From NCBI GenBank assembly GCA_029260795.1, contig JAJDCO010000098.1, positions 248,001 through 312,000 on the forward strand: a DNA stretch of 64,000 bases. The letters are read 5' to 3'. Shown here in pieces: positions 17,381 through 26,560 of the stretch. Positions within the stretch are counted from its first letter, which is position 1, and every line of letters starts with the position of its first letter. Below the pieces are notes generated by a model. The model did not search any database. It was not told where the DNA came from and saw nothing but the letters and a program-made list of their open reading frames with translations. A program made the translations under genes and the position numbers. The DNA comes from Planctomycetota bacterium (GTDB lineage Bacteria; Planctomycetota; OFTM77).

Positions 17381-18121
17381 ATGTTCGGACGGCGAAAGCT
17401 CGACGCGCTCCAAGCGGAGCAAGCGCTGATCATCATCGACGACACCGTCGATCCACACGTCGTGATGTACCACCAGCCGCGAGGCCTGCTCGCGGAGCAG
17501 TACCGGGCGTTGCGAACGAACATCCAGGCTCTCAATCGTGAGAATGTCTCTCGGACCATTCTCATCACTAGCTCACTCAAAGGCGAGGGAAAGAGCCTGA
17601 CGACTCTCAACCTCGCGGCGGCCTTCGCCGAGCTCGAGCACAGCCGGATCTGCCTCGTCGACTGTGACTGGCGCGCGCCGTCCCTCCATGATCGGCTGAC
17701 CATGGAGCCCGACCTCGGACTCTCCGAACTCCTCACGGACCGCGCTACTCTCGATGAAGTCATCCGACCGACACAGCTCCGAAACCTCTCTCTCATCCAG
17801 GCGGGTGAAGAACCCGAGAATCCGTCCGACCTCCTGGGCTCGGAACGCGTCTCGGATCTGATTTCCGTTCTCAAAGAACGGTTTAATTATATTCTCTTCG
17901 ACACACCACCTGCAGCTACCTTCACGGATGCTTCCATCCTGGCGCCGCGTGTCGATGGGGTCGTCTTCGTCGTTCGGCTCGAGACGACGCACCGCAAGAT
18001 CGTCTCCGAGTGCCTGCAGCGACTCGAGACCGTCGGGGGAGTTCTCTTGGGCTGCCACCTCACCGGGGCACGAGCCGCCCAATCCGACATCAAGCAATAC
18101 TACTACAGCTACGAGAGCTGA
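17381..18121 (+). CDS. BY-kinase-like (CpsD/Wzc-type) P-loop ATPase, 246 aa
   Basis: Cytoplasmic tyrosine-autokinase-type protein. Walker A is SSLKGEGKS (64–72), Walker A' is LVDCDWRAP (92–100) and Walker B is ILFDTPP (171–177), all typical of bacterial tyrosine kinases of the CpsD/Wzc class. The upstream EQYRALRTNIQ helix is the known oligomerisation motif of this class. The C-terminus is a tyrosine cluster, YYYSYES, the usual autophosphorylation site. It is a standalone kinase domain with no transmembrane chain-length partner or polysaccharide genes adjacent, so its activator must be encoded elsewhere. Only a weak ribosome site precedes the ATG. It ends seven bases from the convergent hpt gene. 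Confidence 0.88.
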   Translation: MFGRRKLDALQAEQALIIIDDTVDPHVVMYHQPRGLLAEQYRALRTNIQALNRENVSRTILITSSLKGEGKSLTTLNLAAAFAELEHSRICLVDCDWRAPSLHDRLTMEPDLGLSELLTDRATLDEVIRPTQLRNLSLIQAGEEPENPSDLLGSERVSDLISVLKERFNYILFDTPPAATFTDASILAPRVDGVVFVVRLETTHRKIVSECLQRLETVGGVLLGCHLTGARAAQSDIKQYYYSYES

Positions 18122-18128
18122 TCCGGGC

Positions 18129-18680
18129 TCAGGCCTCGAGGATGGCTTCTTGGCGCAACTTTCCGATATACGGTAGGTTGCGGTAGTATCCGTTGAAGTC
18201 GAGGCCGTATCCCACCACGAACTCGTCGGGGATCTCGAAGGCGCGATAGTCCGGCTGGATGTCGACCACCCGACGCGCGGCCTTGTCGAGCAAGACGCAA
18301 GAGCGAATCGATCGCGGATTGCCGCGCTGGATCTCCTCGGTAATCCGCTTCAAGGTACGTCCCGTGTCGAGAATGTCATCGACGATCAGGACGTCTTCGT
18401 TCCCGAAGTCGAAATCGAGACCGCGGAGCACCTGAACCTCACCGGCCGACGTGGTCCCACTTCCGTAGCTCGCCGCCGAGATCACCTTGATCCGCAGACG
18501 GAGAGGAAGAAAGCGAATCAGATCGGCCAGGAACACGATGCTCCCGGAGAGCACCCCGATGATCGTCAGATCTCGGCCGTCGTAGTCCTTTGCGATTTGA
18601 CCGGCCAGCTCGCGGATCTCGTCCTGGATGGCCGAGGCGGAGATCAGGACGGCGTCGACGTCACGTTCGAGCTGTTGCAT
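18129..18680 (-). CDS. hpt: Hypoxanthine phosphoribosyltransferase, 183 aa
   Basis: Purine-salvage enzyme converting hypoxanthine or guanine and PRPP to IMP or GMP. The PRPP-binding signature EDVLIVDDILDTGRTL is intact, and the early VLSGSIVFLADLIR and VISAASYGSGT blocks match the family. The C-terminal DEFVVGYGLDFNGYYRNLPYIG is the conserved purine-binding end. The start at 18680 is preferred over one 36 bases upstream because GAAGGA sits eight bases before it and the N-terminus then fits the usual length. It lies 91 bases downstream of fusA on the same strand and may be co-transcribed. Confidence 0.95.
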   Translation of the reverse strand: MQQLERDVDAVLISASAIQDEIRELAGQIAKDYDGRDLTIIGVLSGSIVFLADLIRFLPLRLRIKVISAASYGSGTTSAGEVQVLRGLDFDFGNEDVLIVDDILDTGRTLKRITEEIQRGNPRSIRSCVLLDKAARRVVDIQPDYRAFEIPDEFVVGYGLDFNGYYRNLPYIGKLRQEAILEA

Positions 18681-18771
18681 GGAGCGTCCTTCAGGTGGAG
18701 CTGACCATGGAAACATGTTTCGACGGCGATTGCCATCCTGCCCTCGACACGGGCGCTGAGCACCCGGTGGC

Positions 18772-20907
18772 TTACTTCTGCTTGTCGCGCTCGGCGTATT
18801 CCTTGCGGACCTTCTCGGCGATCGACTCGGGCACCGGAGCGTACTCGCTCGGCTCCATCGAGTAGGTCCCGCGCCCCTGCGTCATCGAACGCAATGACGT
18901 CGAGTAACCGAACATCTCGGCGATCGGCACCTTGCCGTGGACACGGCGCACCTTGCCTTCGCCCTCGATCTCCTCGATGTTGGCGCGTCGACTGGTGAGG
19001 TCACCGATTGCGTCGCCGACGTACTCCTCGGGCACCTGGACCTCGATCTTCATCATCGGCTCGAGCAGGATGTGGCCGGCGGCCTCGACGGCATTGCGAA
19101 AGGCCAAGATACCGGCCGCCTTGAAAGCCATCTCCGAAGAGTCGACGTCGTGGGAAGAACCGTCATACAGGCTCGCTTGAATGCCGACGAACGGGAAGCG
19201 CCACTCCTGGACGCGTTGGGTCGCCTCGCGAATGCCGGCCTCGACGGCCGGGATGTACTCACGAGGCACCGAGCCTCCGACGATCTCGTTCTTGAACTCG
19301 AGCATTCCGAGCGATTCTGTCGGCTCGAACCGCACCTTGACCACGCCGTACTGGCCTTTACCACCCGACTGCTTGACGTGACGACCCTCGATGTCGACTG
19401 GCTTCCTCAGCGTCTGTCGGTAGGCGACCATCGGTCGGCCCATCTCAGCTCCGACGCCGAACTCCCGCGTAATCCGGTTGCAGAGCACTTCGAGGTGCAG
19501 CTCGCCCATGCCGGAGATGATGGTCTGTCCGGTCTGATCGTCCGTGAACCGCGTGAAAGTCGGATCTTCCTTGGCCAGCTTGGCGAGGACCATGCCCAGC
19601 TTGTCGCGATCCGCTTTCGACTTGGGTTCGATGGCGAGCGAGATCACTGTTTCCGGGAAGTCGATGTTCTCGAGGAGCACCGGGTTGTCCGGGTCGGCGA
19701 GGGTCTCACCGGTGACCGTGTTCTTGAGCCCGATCACGGCCGCGATATCGCCGGCATGAAGCTCGTCGACGGCCTCTCGACTGGCCGCGTGCATCTTCAC
19801 GATCCGACCGATACGCTCCTTGCCGTTTCGGTTCACGTTCACGACCTTGTCTCCCTGGCGCAGGACGCCGGAGTAGACGCGAACGAATGTGAGATCGCCA
19901 TTGGGATCGGAGACGATCTTGAAGGCGAGGGCCGCCATCGGCTCTTTGTCATCTGCGTGACGGATGACGTTCTCGGAGCTCTGAGGGCAGGACCCCGTGA
20001 TCGGCGGCACGTCGGCTGGCGACGGCAGGTATCGGACGACGGCGTCGAGCAGCGTTTGAACGCCCTTGTTCTTCAAGGCCGTGCCGCAAAGAACGGGAGT
20101 GATCTCGTTGGCGATCGTTCCTCGGCGCAGGGCAGCGATGATCTCTTCGAAGAGAATGTCTTCCCCTTCGAGGTACTTTTCGAGGATCGCTTCGTCGAAC
20201 TCGGAGAGAGCTTCGAGAAGATGATCGCGCGCCTCGAGCGCTGCCGCCTGGTGGGATTCGGGGATCGGAGCCACCTCGATCGTCCGGCTCTCGTCGTCGG
20301 GAAAGGTGATGAGCTGCATCGAGATCAGGTCGATGACACCTCCGAAGTCCTTTTCCTGACCGAAGGGGATCTGGACCGGTACCGGATGGACTTCCAGTCG
20401 ATCTCGAATCGACTTCACCGCCTTCTTGAAGTCCGCACCGACGCGATCCATCTTGTTGACGAACGCCAGTCGCGGGACCTTGTACTTCGTGGCTTGCCGC
20501 CAGACGGTCTCGGACTGAGCCTCGACTCCCGCGACCGCGCAGAACACGCCGATCGCTCCATCGAGCACGCGCAGGCTTCGCTCGACCTCGGCCGTGAAGT
20601 CCACGTGCCCAGGCGTATCGATGATGTTGAGCTGGTGGTGTCGCCACTCGCAGCTCGTCGCAGCGCTCGTGATCGTGATCCCGCGCTCCTGTTCCTCCGC
20701 CATGTAGTCCATCGTCGCCTGGCCATCGTGGACCTCGCCCGAGCGATGGATGCGGCCCGAGTAGAGGAGGATCCGCTCGGTCACGGTGGTCTTGCCGGCA
20801 TCGATGTGAGCAACCAAGCCGATGTTGCGGACGCGCTCCAGCGCGTTCTTGGGAGTCGGAATGCCCAACTCCTGGTTGGACTTGCTCGTGCTGGTCACCT
20901 GACTCAC
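18772..20907 (-). CDS. fusA: Translation elongation factor G, 711 aa
   Basis: Ribosomal translocase GTPase. G1 is AHIDAGKTT (33–41), the switch text is EQERGITITSAAT, G3 is DTPGHVDF and G4 is NKMD. All five EF-G domains are present to the usual length, with C-terminal blocks EPMMKIEVQVPEEYVGD and MFGYSTSLRSMTQGRGTY. A much longer open frame extends upstream to 21411; the GTG at 20907 is chosen because GAGGAAGG lies seven bases before it and the conserved N-terminus begins soon after. A good vegetative promoter lies at 21125–21152. It is not next to rpsL/rpsG/tuf, so it may be a second EF-G paralogue, as often seen in planctomycetes. Confidence 0.95.
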   Translation of the reverse strand: MSQVTSTSKSNQELGIPTPKNALERVRNIGLVAHIDAGKTTVTERILLYSGRIHRSGEVHDGQATMDYMAEEQERGITITSAATSCEWRHHQLNIIDTPGHVDFTAEVERSLRVLDGAIGVFCAVAGVEAQSETVWRQATKYKVPRLAFVNKMDRVGADFKKAVKSIRDRLEVHPVPVQIPFGQEKDFGGVIDLISMQLITFPDDESRTIEVAPIPESHQAAALEARDHLLEALSEFDEAILEKYLEGEDILFEEIIAALRRGTIANEITPVLCGTALKNKGVQTLLDAVVRYLPSPADVPPITGSCPQSSENVIRHADDKEPMAALAFKIVSDPNGDLTFVRVYSGVLRQGDKVVNVNRNGKERIGRIVKMHAASREAVDELHAGDIAAVIGLKNTVTGETLADPDNPVLLENIDFPETVISLAIEPKSKADRDKLGMVLAKLAKEDPTFTRFTDDQTGQTIISGMGELHLEVLCNRITREFGVGAEMGRPMVAYRQTLRKPVDIEGRHVKQSGGKGQYGVVKVRFEPTESLGMLEFKNEIVGGSVPREYIPAVEAGIREATQRVQEWRFPFVGIQASLYDGSSHDVDSSEMAFKAAGILAFRNAVEAAGHILLEPMMKIEVQVPEEYVGDAIGDLTSRRANIEEIEGEGKVRRVHGKVPIAEMFGYSTSLRSMTQGRGTYSMEPSEYAPVPESIAEKVRKEYAERDKQK

Positions 20908-21296
20908 GGCTGAACCTTCCTCTTTCGGGGTGATGATGGACGTTTGGCGCGAGACGTCCCCGTTCCAACGTCGGGCCGCCGCGAAGTACTCCACGTTCCC
21001 ACTCGGTGAGGGGGCGAGCATGAAGCTCTCTTCAAGAGATCCGGTTCGGGCTCTTCCCGACAAGGCTTCGAGACGGCTAGAGGGGCACTCTCGAGGAGTT
21101 CCGCTCCTTGGGTAAAGACCCGCGATCCTACTACGAAAGCACCGATTGTCAACCAACTTCGGCAGAATCCAGGGTGGAATTGAGCCTCCTCCGGATTCCT
21201 GTCGGGACCTGGCCTGAGTCGTCGCTCGCGGGCGCTTTCGCTCGTCTCGACCTCTTGGCACAATGCCGCCCTCAGCAGACCCCCAGAGGGACAGGC
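20908..21296. other. Divergent region between fusA and the aminotransferase gene
   Basis: 389 bases. It contains the fusA promoter at 21125–21152 on the minus strand. Open frames continue upstream from both flanking genes but have no supporting start signals. No separate gene is seen. Confidence 0.5.
21125..21152 (-). promoter_or_regulatory. Sigma-70-type promoter for fusA
   Basis: Read on the minus strand: a perfect TTGACA (21147–21152), 16 bases, then TAGGAT (21125–21130). It predicts a leader of about 210 bases before the fusA start. Confidence 0.6.
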
Positions 21297-22178
21297 ATGA
21301 CCACTCGAGTTCACGTGGCCGGGGAGGTTCTGGCGCCGGAAGTCGCCCGTATCTCCGTGTTCGACCACGGTTTCCTTTTCGGGCACTCCGTTTATGAGGT
21401 CGTACGCACATACCAAAAGGTGCCGTTCGAGCTCACCGGACACCTCGCGCGCCTCGCTCGGTCCGCCGAGGCTCTCGAAATACCCCTGCCGGCTTCTTCC
21501 GCGATGCTCCAAGCCGTGCGCGAGACGTTGGCGGCGGCCGGCAATCCCGAAGCCTACATCCGAATCGTCGTCACCCGCGGTATCGGCGACCTCAACATCT
21601 CTCCCGAATCGTGCACCGATTCCGGCCTCCTCGTCTTCGTGAAGGACTGGCCAGGGTTCCCGGAGCGACTCTACGAAGAGGGCATCTCGATCATCGTCGC
21701 GCAAACCGGTCGCATGGAGATCGCGTCGATGGACCCCTCGGTCAAGAGCGGGAACTACGCCAACAGCATCGCCGCCTTGCTGGACGCTCAGCGACAAGGG
21801 GCGCGGGATGCCCTGATGCTCGGCGCACAGGGGGAGGTCACCGAAGGCACGACGAGCAACGTCTTCTGCCTGCGCGGACGCTCGTTGCTCACTCCGGCCC
21901 TCGATGCCGGAATCCTCGCCGGGATCACTCGTGCCGCTGTGCTCGACCTGGCCCGAGGGCTGGGGCTGGACTGCCTCGAACAGGACTTCGATCTCGAGAC
22001 GCTGCTCTCGGCTGACGAGGTCTTCTTTTCGAGCACGCTCAAGGAGGTCATGCCGGTCACCCGAATCGGAAACCGAGTCATCGGGAATGGGCTGCCTGGA
22101 CCTCGGACGCGCGAGCTTCGAGCCGCCTACGGCGATCGGGTCTTGAAGAGCGTCGCGGGCGAATCGCCGTGGTGGTGA
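21297..22178 (+). CDS. PLP aminotransferase class IV (IlvE/D-amino-acid/PabC type), 293 aa
   Basis: Fold-type IV PLP enzyme. The N-terminal ISVFDHGFLFGHSVYEVVRTY block is diagnostic, the Schiff-base lysine is probably Lys150 in PSVKSGNYANSI, and the cofactor-phosphate text is EVTEGTTSNVFCL. Length fits branched-chain aminotransferase, D-amino-acid aminotransferase and aminodeoxychorismate lyase alike. The SGNYANS block leans to the branched-chain type, but substrate cannot be fixed by eye and no ilv, pab or dat genes are nearby. ATG at 21297 follows GAGGGACAGG; the upstream extension of the frame is rejected. It converges with the TPR gene after seven bases. Confidence 0.88.
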   Translation: MTTRVHVAGEVLAPEVARISVFDHGFLFGHSVYEVVRTYQKVPFELTGHLARLARSAEALEIPLPASSAMLQAVRETLAAAGNPEAYIRIVVTRGIGDLNISPESCTDSGLLVFVKDWPGFPERLYEEGISIIVAQTGRMEIASMDPSVKSGNYANSIAALLDAQRQGARDALMLGAQGEVTEGTTSNVFCLRGRSLLTPALDAGILAGITRAAVLDLARGLGLDCLEQDFDLETLLSADEVFFSSTLKEVMPVTRIGNRVIGNGLPGPRTRELRAAYGDRVLKSVAGESPWW

Positions 22179-22185
22179 GTCGGCC

Positions 22186-23433
22186 TCAGCTGTCCTTGCC
22201 GCGGGTTACTTGGCGGAAGGTGGGATTCGAGCGCAGTCGCTCGAAGGCCTTCTCACGCCACGCGTGGTCCCGGTAGGCAGGGTTCATTCGGATGGCCTGG
22301 CGCAGGTCTTCGAGTGCCCCGTCGGCTTCGCCGCAGCGCGCGTTGGAGATCGCTCGACGGTAGTAGGACTCGTGCTCGAATCCTCCGGCGCGGATCGCAC
22401 CGTTGTACGCCCGGACGGCATCCTCGAAGCGGCCGAGGCGTTCCAGGGCCAGCCCTTGATTGTGCCAACAGACGGCATCGTTCGGGGCGAGTCGCGCCGC
22501 CTTGCGGTAGCTCTCGAGGGCCTGATCATGTCTCTCGAGGTGACTGAGTGCCAACCCTCGATTGATCCAAATCACCTCGTAGTCACTGCGGATTGCGAGT
22601 GCCTGGTCGTAAGCCTCGACGGCTTCGCAATGGCGGCCGAGATGGTGCAACACCATGCCTTTACCATTCCATGCCTCGAAGTTCTCCGCCGAGATGGACA
22701 CCGAGCGCTCAAAGCACGAGAGTCCTTCACGATACCGATGAAGGTCCTTGAGAACCTCGCCTTTGTGGTACCAGCTCCAGGCGTCGGCGGGATCGCGACG
22801 GATCGCTTCGTCGTACGCGACGAGTGATTCTTCGAGTCGACCGGAGTAGTGCAAGGCCAGCCCCTTGCCGCGCCAGCCCTCGAGGCAGCGGCGGTCTCGC
22901 TGGAGGCCTTCGTCGTATGAAGCCACGCTCTCTTCGTACCGTCCCAGGCTCCGCAGGGCGTCGCCTCGATAGATCCAAGGCCACGGCGACGTGCTCTGAA
23001 GCTCGGCCGCCTTCTCGTAGGCCGCGACGGCTTCCTCGTATCGGCCGAGATTCTCGAGGGCCGAGCCCTTCTCATTCCAAGCGTCGAAGTCTTCCGGGTC
23101 GTAACGGAAAGTCTCGTCGCAGAGCCGAAGGATCTCTTGGTAGTGGTGACGTCGCGTGTCGTCATTGTCTCGCATCAAGTGCACACGCCCGAGGTACGGG
23201 TCGTGAGCGTAGATGAAAAACTTGTGGCTATGACAGAACTTCACCAGAGCCGGCTCGATCTGCTTGTACTCGCACTGGATCCGGATGCTGAGCTCGGAGC
23301 TGACCAGATCGCACTCGACGTCGGAGAAGTCGCTGAACCAGCCGAAGCCGTGCTCGCCGAGGACACTGACCAGCTCGAATTTCAAGCCGAGGAGGTCGGA
23401 GTCGAAAGCGAAGGCTTCAAACGAGGTCGTCAT
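22186..23433 (-). CDS. TPR-repeat protein, 415 aa
   Basis: Soluble tetratricopeptide-repeat protein without a signal peptide. The first 110 residues form a separate alpha/beta domain (SFEAFAFDSDLLGLKFELV, then SIRIQCEYKQIEPALVKF) that I do not recognise. From about residue 115 to 400 there are eight to nine TPR units of 34 residues with the W-G-Y-A-P pattern (for example AWNEKGSALENLGRYEEAV). The start at 23433 has AAGGAT about eight bases upstream; the frame is open for another 330 bases but codes for low-complexity text. It is probably a protein–protein scaffold; the partner is unknown. Confidence 0.85.
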   Translation of the reverse strand: MTTSFEAFAFDSDLLGLKFELVSVLGEHGFGWFSDFSDVECDLVSSELSIRIQCEYKQIEPALVKFCHSHKFFIYAHDPYLGRVHLMRDNDDTRRHHYQEILRLCDETFRYDPEDFDAWNEKGSALENLGRYEEAVAAYEKAAELQSTSPWPWIYRGDALRSLGRYEESVASYDEGLQRDRRCLEGWRGKGLALHYSGRLEESLVAYDEAIRRDPADAWSWYHKGEVLKDLHRYREGLSCFERSVSISAENFEAWNGKGMVLHHLGRHCEAVEAYDQALAIRSDYEVIWINRGLALSHLERHDQALESYRKAARLAPNDAVCWHNQGLALERLGRFEDAVRAYNGAIRAGGFEHESYYRRAISNARCGEADGALEDLRQAIRMNPAYRDHAWREKAFERLRSNPTFRQVTRGKDS

Positions 23434-23848
23434 GCGGGATCCTTCGAGGAACGAGGGCTCGGAAGCGGCTTGGGAGAGGTGACGCAACCTGCCAACGCTT
23501 CGGGCAGAGGGAGGTGGGAAGCCCGGGACCAGAGCGGGTTGCTCTCGAACTCTAGCAAGTCCGGAATGGGCTGTTAAGCGATATTTCGTGTGGGGGAGGG
23601 CCTCTGTGGCCGGGGGGAGGGCGATCCGGATGAATGGTCGGACTACCCGAGTGGCCATGACCACACCTGAGACGAGTGGGCGGCCGGGCCAGGTTCCCAG
23701 AATCCGGGGAAAACGGGGCGGGAAGCCTGCCGAGATTGGGTGGAGAGGCTCTGGCCCGAGCACCTTCGCGGGGGTCTCGGCGTCTCCCGTGATTGACAGG
23801 CCCGCCCCGGTTCGTTCAGACTCCGCGTCCCGTCAACAGCCGAGTCTC
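23434..23848. other. Divergent region between TPR gene and symporter
   Basis: No separate gene is seen. A TTGACA at 23793–23798 with a weak TCAGAC 17 bases later could be the symporter promoter; if so, the symporter start must lie after about 23825. Confidence 0.4.
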
Positions 23849-25351
23849 TTGGAGAGAGGTGGAGCCATTACTCTGAACCGAGGTCCCTGGTACCGAAAGC
23901 TTCACTGGCAGGTGCTGGTGGCGATGGCGTTCGCCGTGTTGGTGGGGCTCGTGTTGAGAGCCACGGCCGACTCGATCGATCTCTCGGGGGAGCAGCTCCG
24001 CGGGGATTGGGCAGAGCTCCGAGAGACGGTCGGCTCGAGGTTCAGCAAGCTGACTCCAGACGATCTGAACCAGATCGACGGACGCCGAAGCGCGCTGGTC
24101 GACTCGGTCCAGGAGCGTTATGGCATCGAAGTCGCGATCGCCCGCGATCGGGTCGAGGTTTTCGAGCGATCTCTCGTGCGCACGGGCTTCGCGAGCTGGT
24201 TCTCGTGGATGGGTGTGATCTTCATCAAGCTGCTCAAGATGGTGATCGTGCCCCTGATCGGCACCTCGATCATCAGTGGTGTTGGAGGTCTCGGACAAGG
24301 AGGCGGCTTCGGTAGGCTCTTCGGCAAGACACTCGGCTACTACATGCTGACGAGCTTCATCGCCATCTGCATCGGCTTGTTCCTCGTCAACACGATCCAG
24401 CCCGGCGTCGGGGCCAAGCTCGACCTGACCGATGCCACCTTCGACCAGAACGTGGAGACCACGTCTCTCTGGGAAGTCGTCCTCCGGATGATCCCCGAGA
24501 ATCCGGTTCAGGCCGCGGCGGAAGGGCAGATGCTCGGCCTGATCTTCTTCTCGATCTTGTTCGGTTTGGCCATCAATTGGGTCGACCCGCGCTACAGCTC
24601 CAAGCTCCACGAGATCATCGATGGCGCATTCCAGGTCATGATGGGCCTCACCAGCGCCGTCATGCGCCTGATCCCGATCGGTGTCTTCGGGCTGATCGTC
24701 GGCCAGGTCGTCAGCACCGGTCTCGATCCGTTCAAGACGATGGGCTGGTATGCGCTGACCATCACCTTGGCGCTCTTGATTCACTTCTTCGTCGTGCTGC
24801 CGTTGATCCTGCTACTCGTGGCTCGAATCAATCCGCGAGAGCACTTTCGCAACATGGCTTCGGCTCTCGCGACCGCGTTCTCCAGCTCGTCCTCTTCGGC
24901 CACGCTTCCCGTGACCATCACTTGCATCGAGAACAACTCGCGCGTCTCGAACAAGATCTCGTCATTCGTCCTGCCTTTGGGCGCAACCATCAACATGGAC
25001 GGGACGGCGCTCTATGAGTGCATCGGGGCCATCTTCATCTGTCAGGTTCTGGGGCAAGACCTGAGTTGGGGGCAGCAGTTCATGGTCATGATCACTGCCC
25101 TGCTCGCGTCGGTCGGTGCCGCGGGCGTGCCTTCAGCGGGGCTGGTGATGATCTTCATCGTGCTCAACTCGATCGGCCTCGATACCAATCCCAACGTCGG
25201 GGCGATCGTCGCCTTGATGCTGGCCGTCGACCGTCCTCTCGACATGATGCGGACGGCCGTCAACGTCTTCTCGGACTCCGTCGTCACGGTCACCGTCGCC
25301 AAGTCCGAGCCCAATGGCATCCTTCCTGAGCCCGAGATTGCCTCGGCCTGA
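23849..25351 (+). CDS. Dicarboxylate/amino-acid:cation symporter (DAACS family), about 500 aa
   Basis: Inner-membrane sodium- or proton-coupled glutamate/dicarboxylate transporter. Family signatures are clear: the serine-rich re-entrant loop SSSSSATLPVTITCIENN, the NMDGTALYE motif, the second hairpin ASVGAAGVPSAGLVMI and the C-terminal DRPLDMMRTAVNVFSD. After the first helix (WQVLVAMAFAVLVGLVLR) there is an insert of about 80–90 mostly charged residues (SGEQLRGDWAELRETVGSRF onward) not found in GltP-type proteins; it should be periplasmic. The start is uncertain: no ATG fits. TTG at 23849 is given, but CTG at 23873 has a better-placed GGTGGAG, and an ATG at 23658 lies upstream of the likely promoter. 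Confidence 0.88.
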   Translation: MERGGAITLNRGPWYRKLHWQVLVAMAFAVLVGLVLRATADSIDLSGEQLRGDWAELRETVGSRFSKLTPDDLNQIDGRRSALVDSVQERYGIEVAIARDRVEVFERSLVRTGFASWFSWMGVIFIKLLKMVIVPLIGTSIISGVGGLGQGGGFGRLFGKTLGYYMLTSFIAICIGLFLVNTIQPGVGAKLDLTDATFDQNVETTSLWEVVLRMIPENPVQAAAEGQMLGLIFFSILFGLAINWVDPRYSSKLHEIIDGAFQVMMGLTSAVMRLIPIGVFGLIVGQVVSTGLDPFKTMGWYALTITLALLIHFFVVLPLILLLVARINPREHFRNMASALATAFSSSSSSATLPVTITCIENNSRVSNKISSFVLPLGATINMDGTALYECIGAIFICQVLGQDLSWGQQFMVMITALLASVGAAGVPSAGLVMIFIVLNSIGLDTNPNVGAIVALMLAVDRPLDMMRTAVNVFSDSVVTVTVAKSEPNGILPEPEIASA

Positions 25352-25402
25352 GTCGTTCCCCCAACTTGTCGCCGCTCCACACTCCGCCGAGATCTCGCCT
25401 CG

Positions 25403-26167
25403 ATGCGTTGTCGAAACCATGAGTGCCCGCTTCACCGTGACGCCCTCTGTGAGTTCGTCCAGCACGGACGGCGCCGGGATGTGCCCGTCCTGGTCGCCTA
25501 TCTTCAGCAGCCGGAACGAAAGGGCGAGTGCCCCTTGCTCGAGAGACTGCGAATCGCCGCAGCGCACCAGAGCCTCGAGAGCGACGAGTCCACTGAACCT
25601 TTCCGACTGCTGGCGGCGCTCGGAAGCTTTCAGGCCGATGAGAACACCGTTCGAGCGCTGCGTCATCTTCAGCAAGCTCTGAACGGAGTTCTCGTGCGCC
25701 GGCAGTCTCATCGAGCCCCGCAGCAGCATTGTGGAACCTGTCGAAGCTTCGGGCCCTTCAGTCAGCTCTGCTTGAGGACGACTTCGAGCGATCCTCTCTC
25801 GACTCGACTCGGCCGCCATGCGCACTTCGGCGCGGCGCTCACGCCGGATCAGGATCCAAGCGGGCTCTTTCCGCCCTGTCGGAGCCATGATCCCCGACCG
25901 GAGGACTCTCGATCCAACGACCTGGATACGGGTGGGGAGATGGGGCGAGATCGGTCGCCACTGTTCGAGGCTCTGTTGGCACTCGCGGCAGAGGATCCGC
26001 TCGGCGCCCGCTTGTTCGAAGCCGTGGTGCTTCAGTCGGAAGATCTCGGCATGGCCGCTCAGCAGCTCGAGGTACCGCTTGATGTTGCCGAGCTTGCTTT
26101 TGCTCGAGCCACCGACCGGTGGCGCGAGCTGACCGCCAACCTCTTTCGTCATGAGCGGGCCTCGTGA
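25403..26167 (+). CDS. Cys-rich protein with C-terminal sigma-region-4-like HTH, 254 aa
   Basis: Not recognised as a named family. The N-terminus carries clustered cysteines and histidines (MRCRNHECPLHRDALC) and a second cluster lies at 107–162 (HCGTCRSF, LC, FPPCRSHDP), suggesting two small metal sites. Residues about 185–245 form a helical segment (LFEAVVLQSEDLGMAAQQLE then DVAELAFARATDRWREL) spaced like the helix-turn-helix of sigma factor region 4, but there is no region 2, so it is not a complete sigma factor. It overlaps the next gene by four bases (GTGA), implying coupling with a zinc-finger membrane protein, an arrangement reminiscent of sigma/anti-sigma pairs. The ribosome site is weak. 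Confidence 0.65.
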   Translation: MRCRNHECPLHRDALCEFVQHGRRRDVPVLVAYLQQPERKGECPLLERLRIAAAHQSLESDESTEPFRLLAALGSFQADENTVRALRHLQQALNGVLVRRQSHRAPQQHCGTCRSFGPFSQLCLRTTSSDPLSTRLGRHAHFGAALTPDQDPSGLFPPCRSHDPRPEDSRSNDLDTGGEMGRDRSPLFEALLALAAEDPLGARLFEAVVLQSEDLGMAAQQLEVPLDVAELAFARATDRWRELTANLFRHERAS

Positions 26168-26541
26168 GCGCGGGACCGGACGCCGCTCCGTCGACCGAGG
26201 TTGACCTCCCAGAGCTGCGACGCGAGATCGAGCGTCTCGATGATTCCGGCTTGGCCCGCGCCCGCCTCGAGCAGTCTCGGGAGAGATCCTGTCCGCCCGT
26301 GGAGGAGCTGGTGGTCATGGAGGCCGGTCGCGTGCGCGACACGGTCGGATCTGCTTCGCTATGGTTGCACCTGGTGACCTGCAATCGGTGTACGCGATAC
26401 TTGCTCGACCTCCGTCGCGTTCGTGGCGCCGGTCGAGAGCGGCGCCGAGGCGTGGTGACTCGCAGAGGGTGGATCTGGCTCTTGATTCTGGCCGGGATGG
26501 CGGCGGCTGGGTGGTGGGCTCGCCAAGCGGGCTTGCTGTGA
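26164..26541 (+). CDS. Small anti-sigma-like zinc-finger membrane protein, 125 aa
   Basis: The centre carries H69-X3-C73-X2-C76 (WLHLVTCNRC) within an ELVVMEAGRVRD…LLDLRR helix pair, the layout of a zinc-binding anti-sigma (ZAS/zf-HC2) domain. An upstream Cys43 could be a fourth ligand. One transmembrane helix follows at about 103–118 (GWIWLLILAGMAAAGWW) with only a few residues outside. The GTG start overlaps the previous stop by four bases. By family logic it may tether or restrain the preceding HTH protein, but that protein is not a full sigma factor, so the role is inference. Confidence 0.68.
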   Translation: MSAGPDAAPSTEVDLPELRREIERLDDSGLARARLEQSRERSCPPVEELVVMEAGRVRDTVGSASLWLHLVTCNRCTRYLLDLRRVRGAGRERRRGVVTRRGWIWLLILAGMAAAGWWARQAGLL

Positions 26542-26560
26542 GATTCCGACGGCTCGATTC

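Noticed and set aside
18937-20913. 658-aa plus-strand ORF opposite fusA
   Set aside because: Antisense shadow of EF-G; such long shadows are expected from GC-rich third codon positions.
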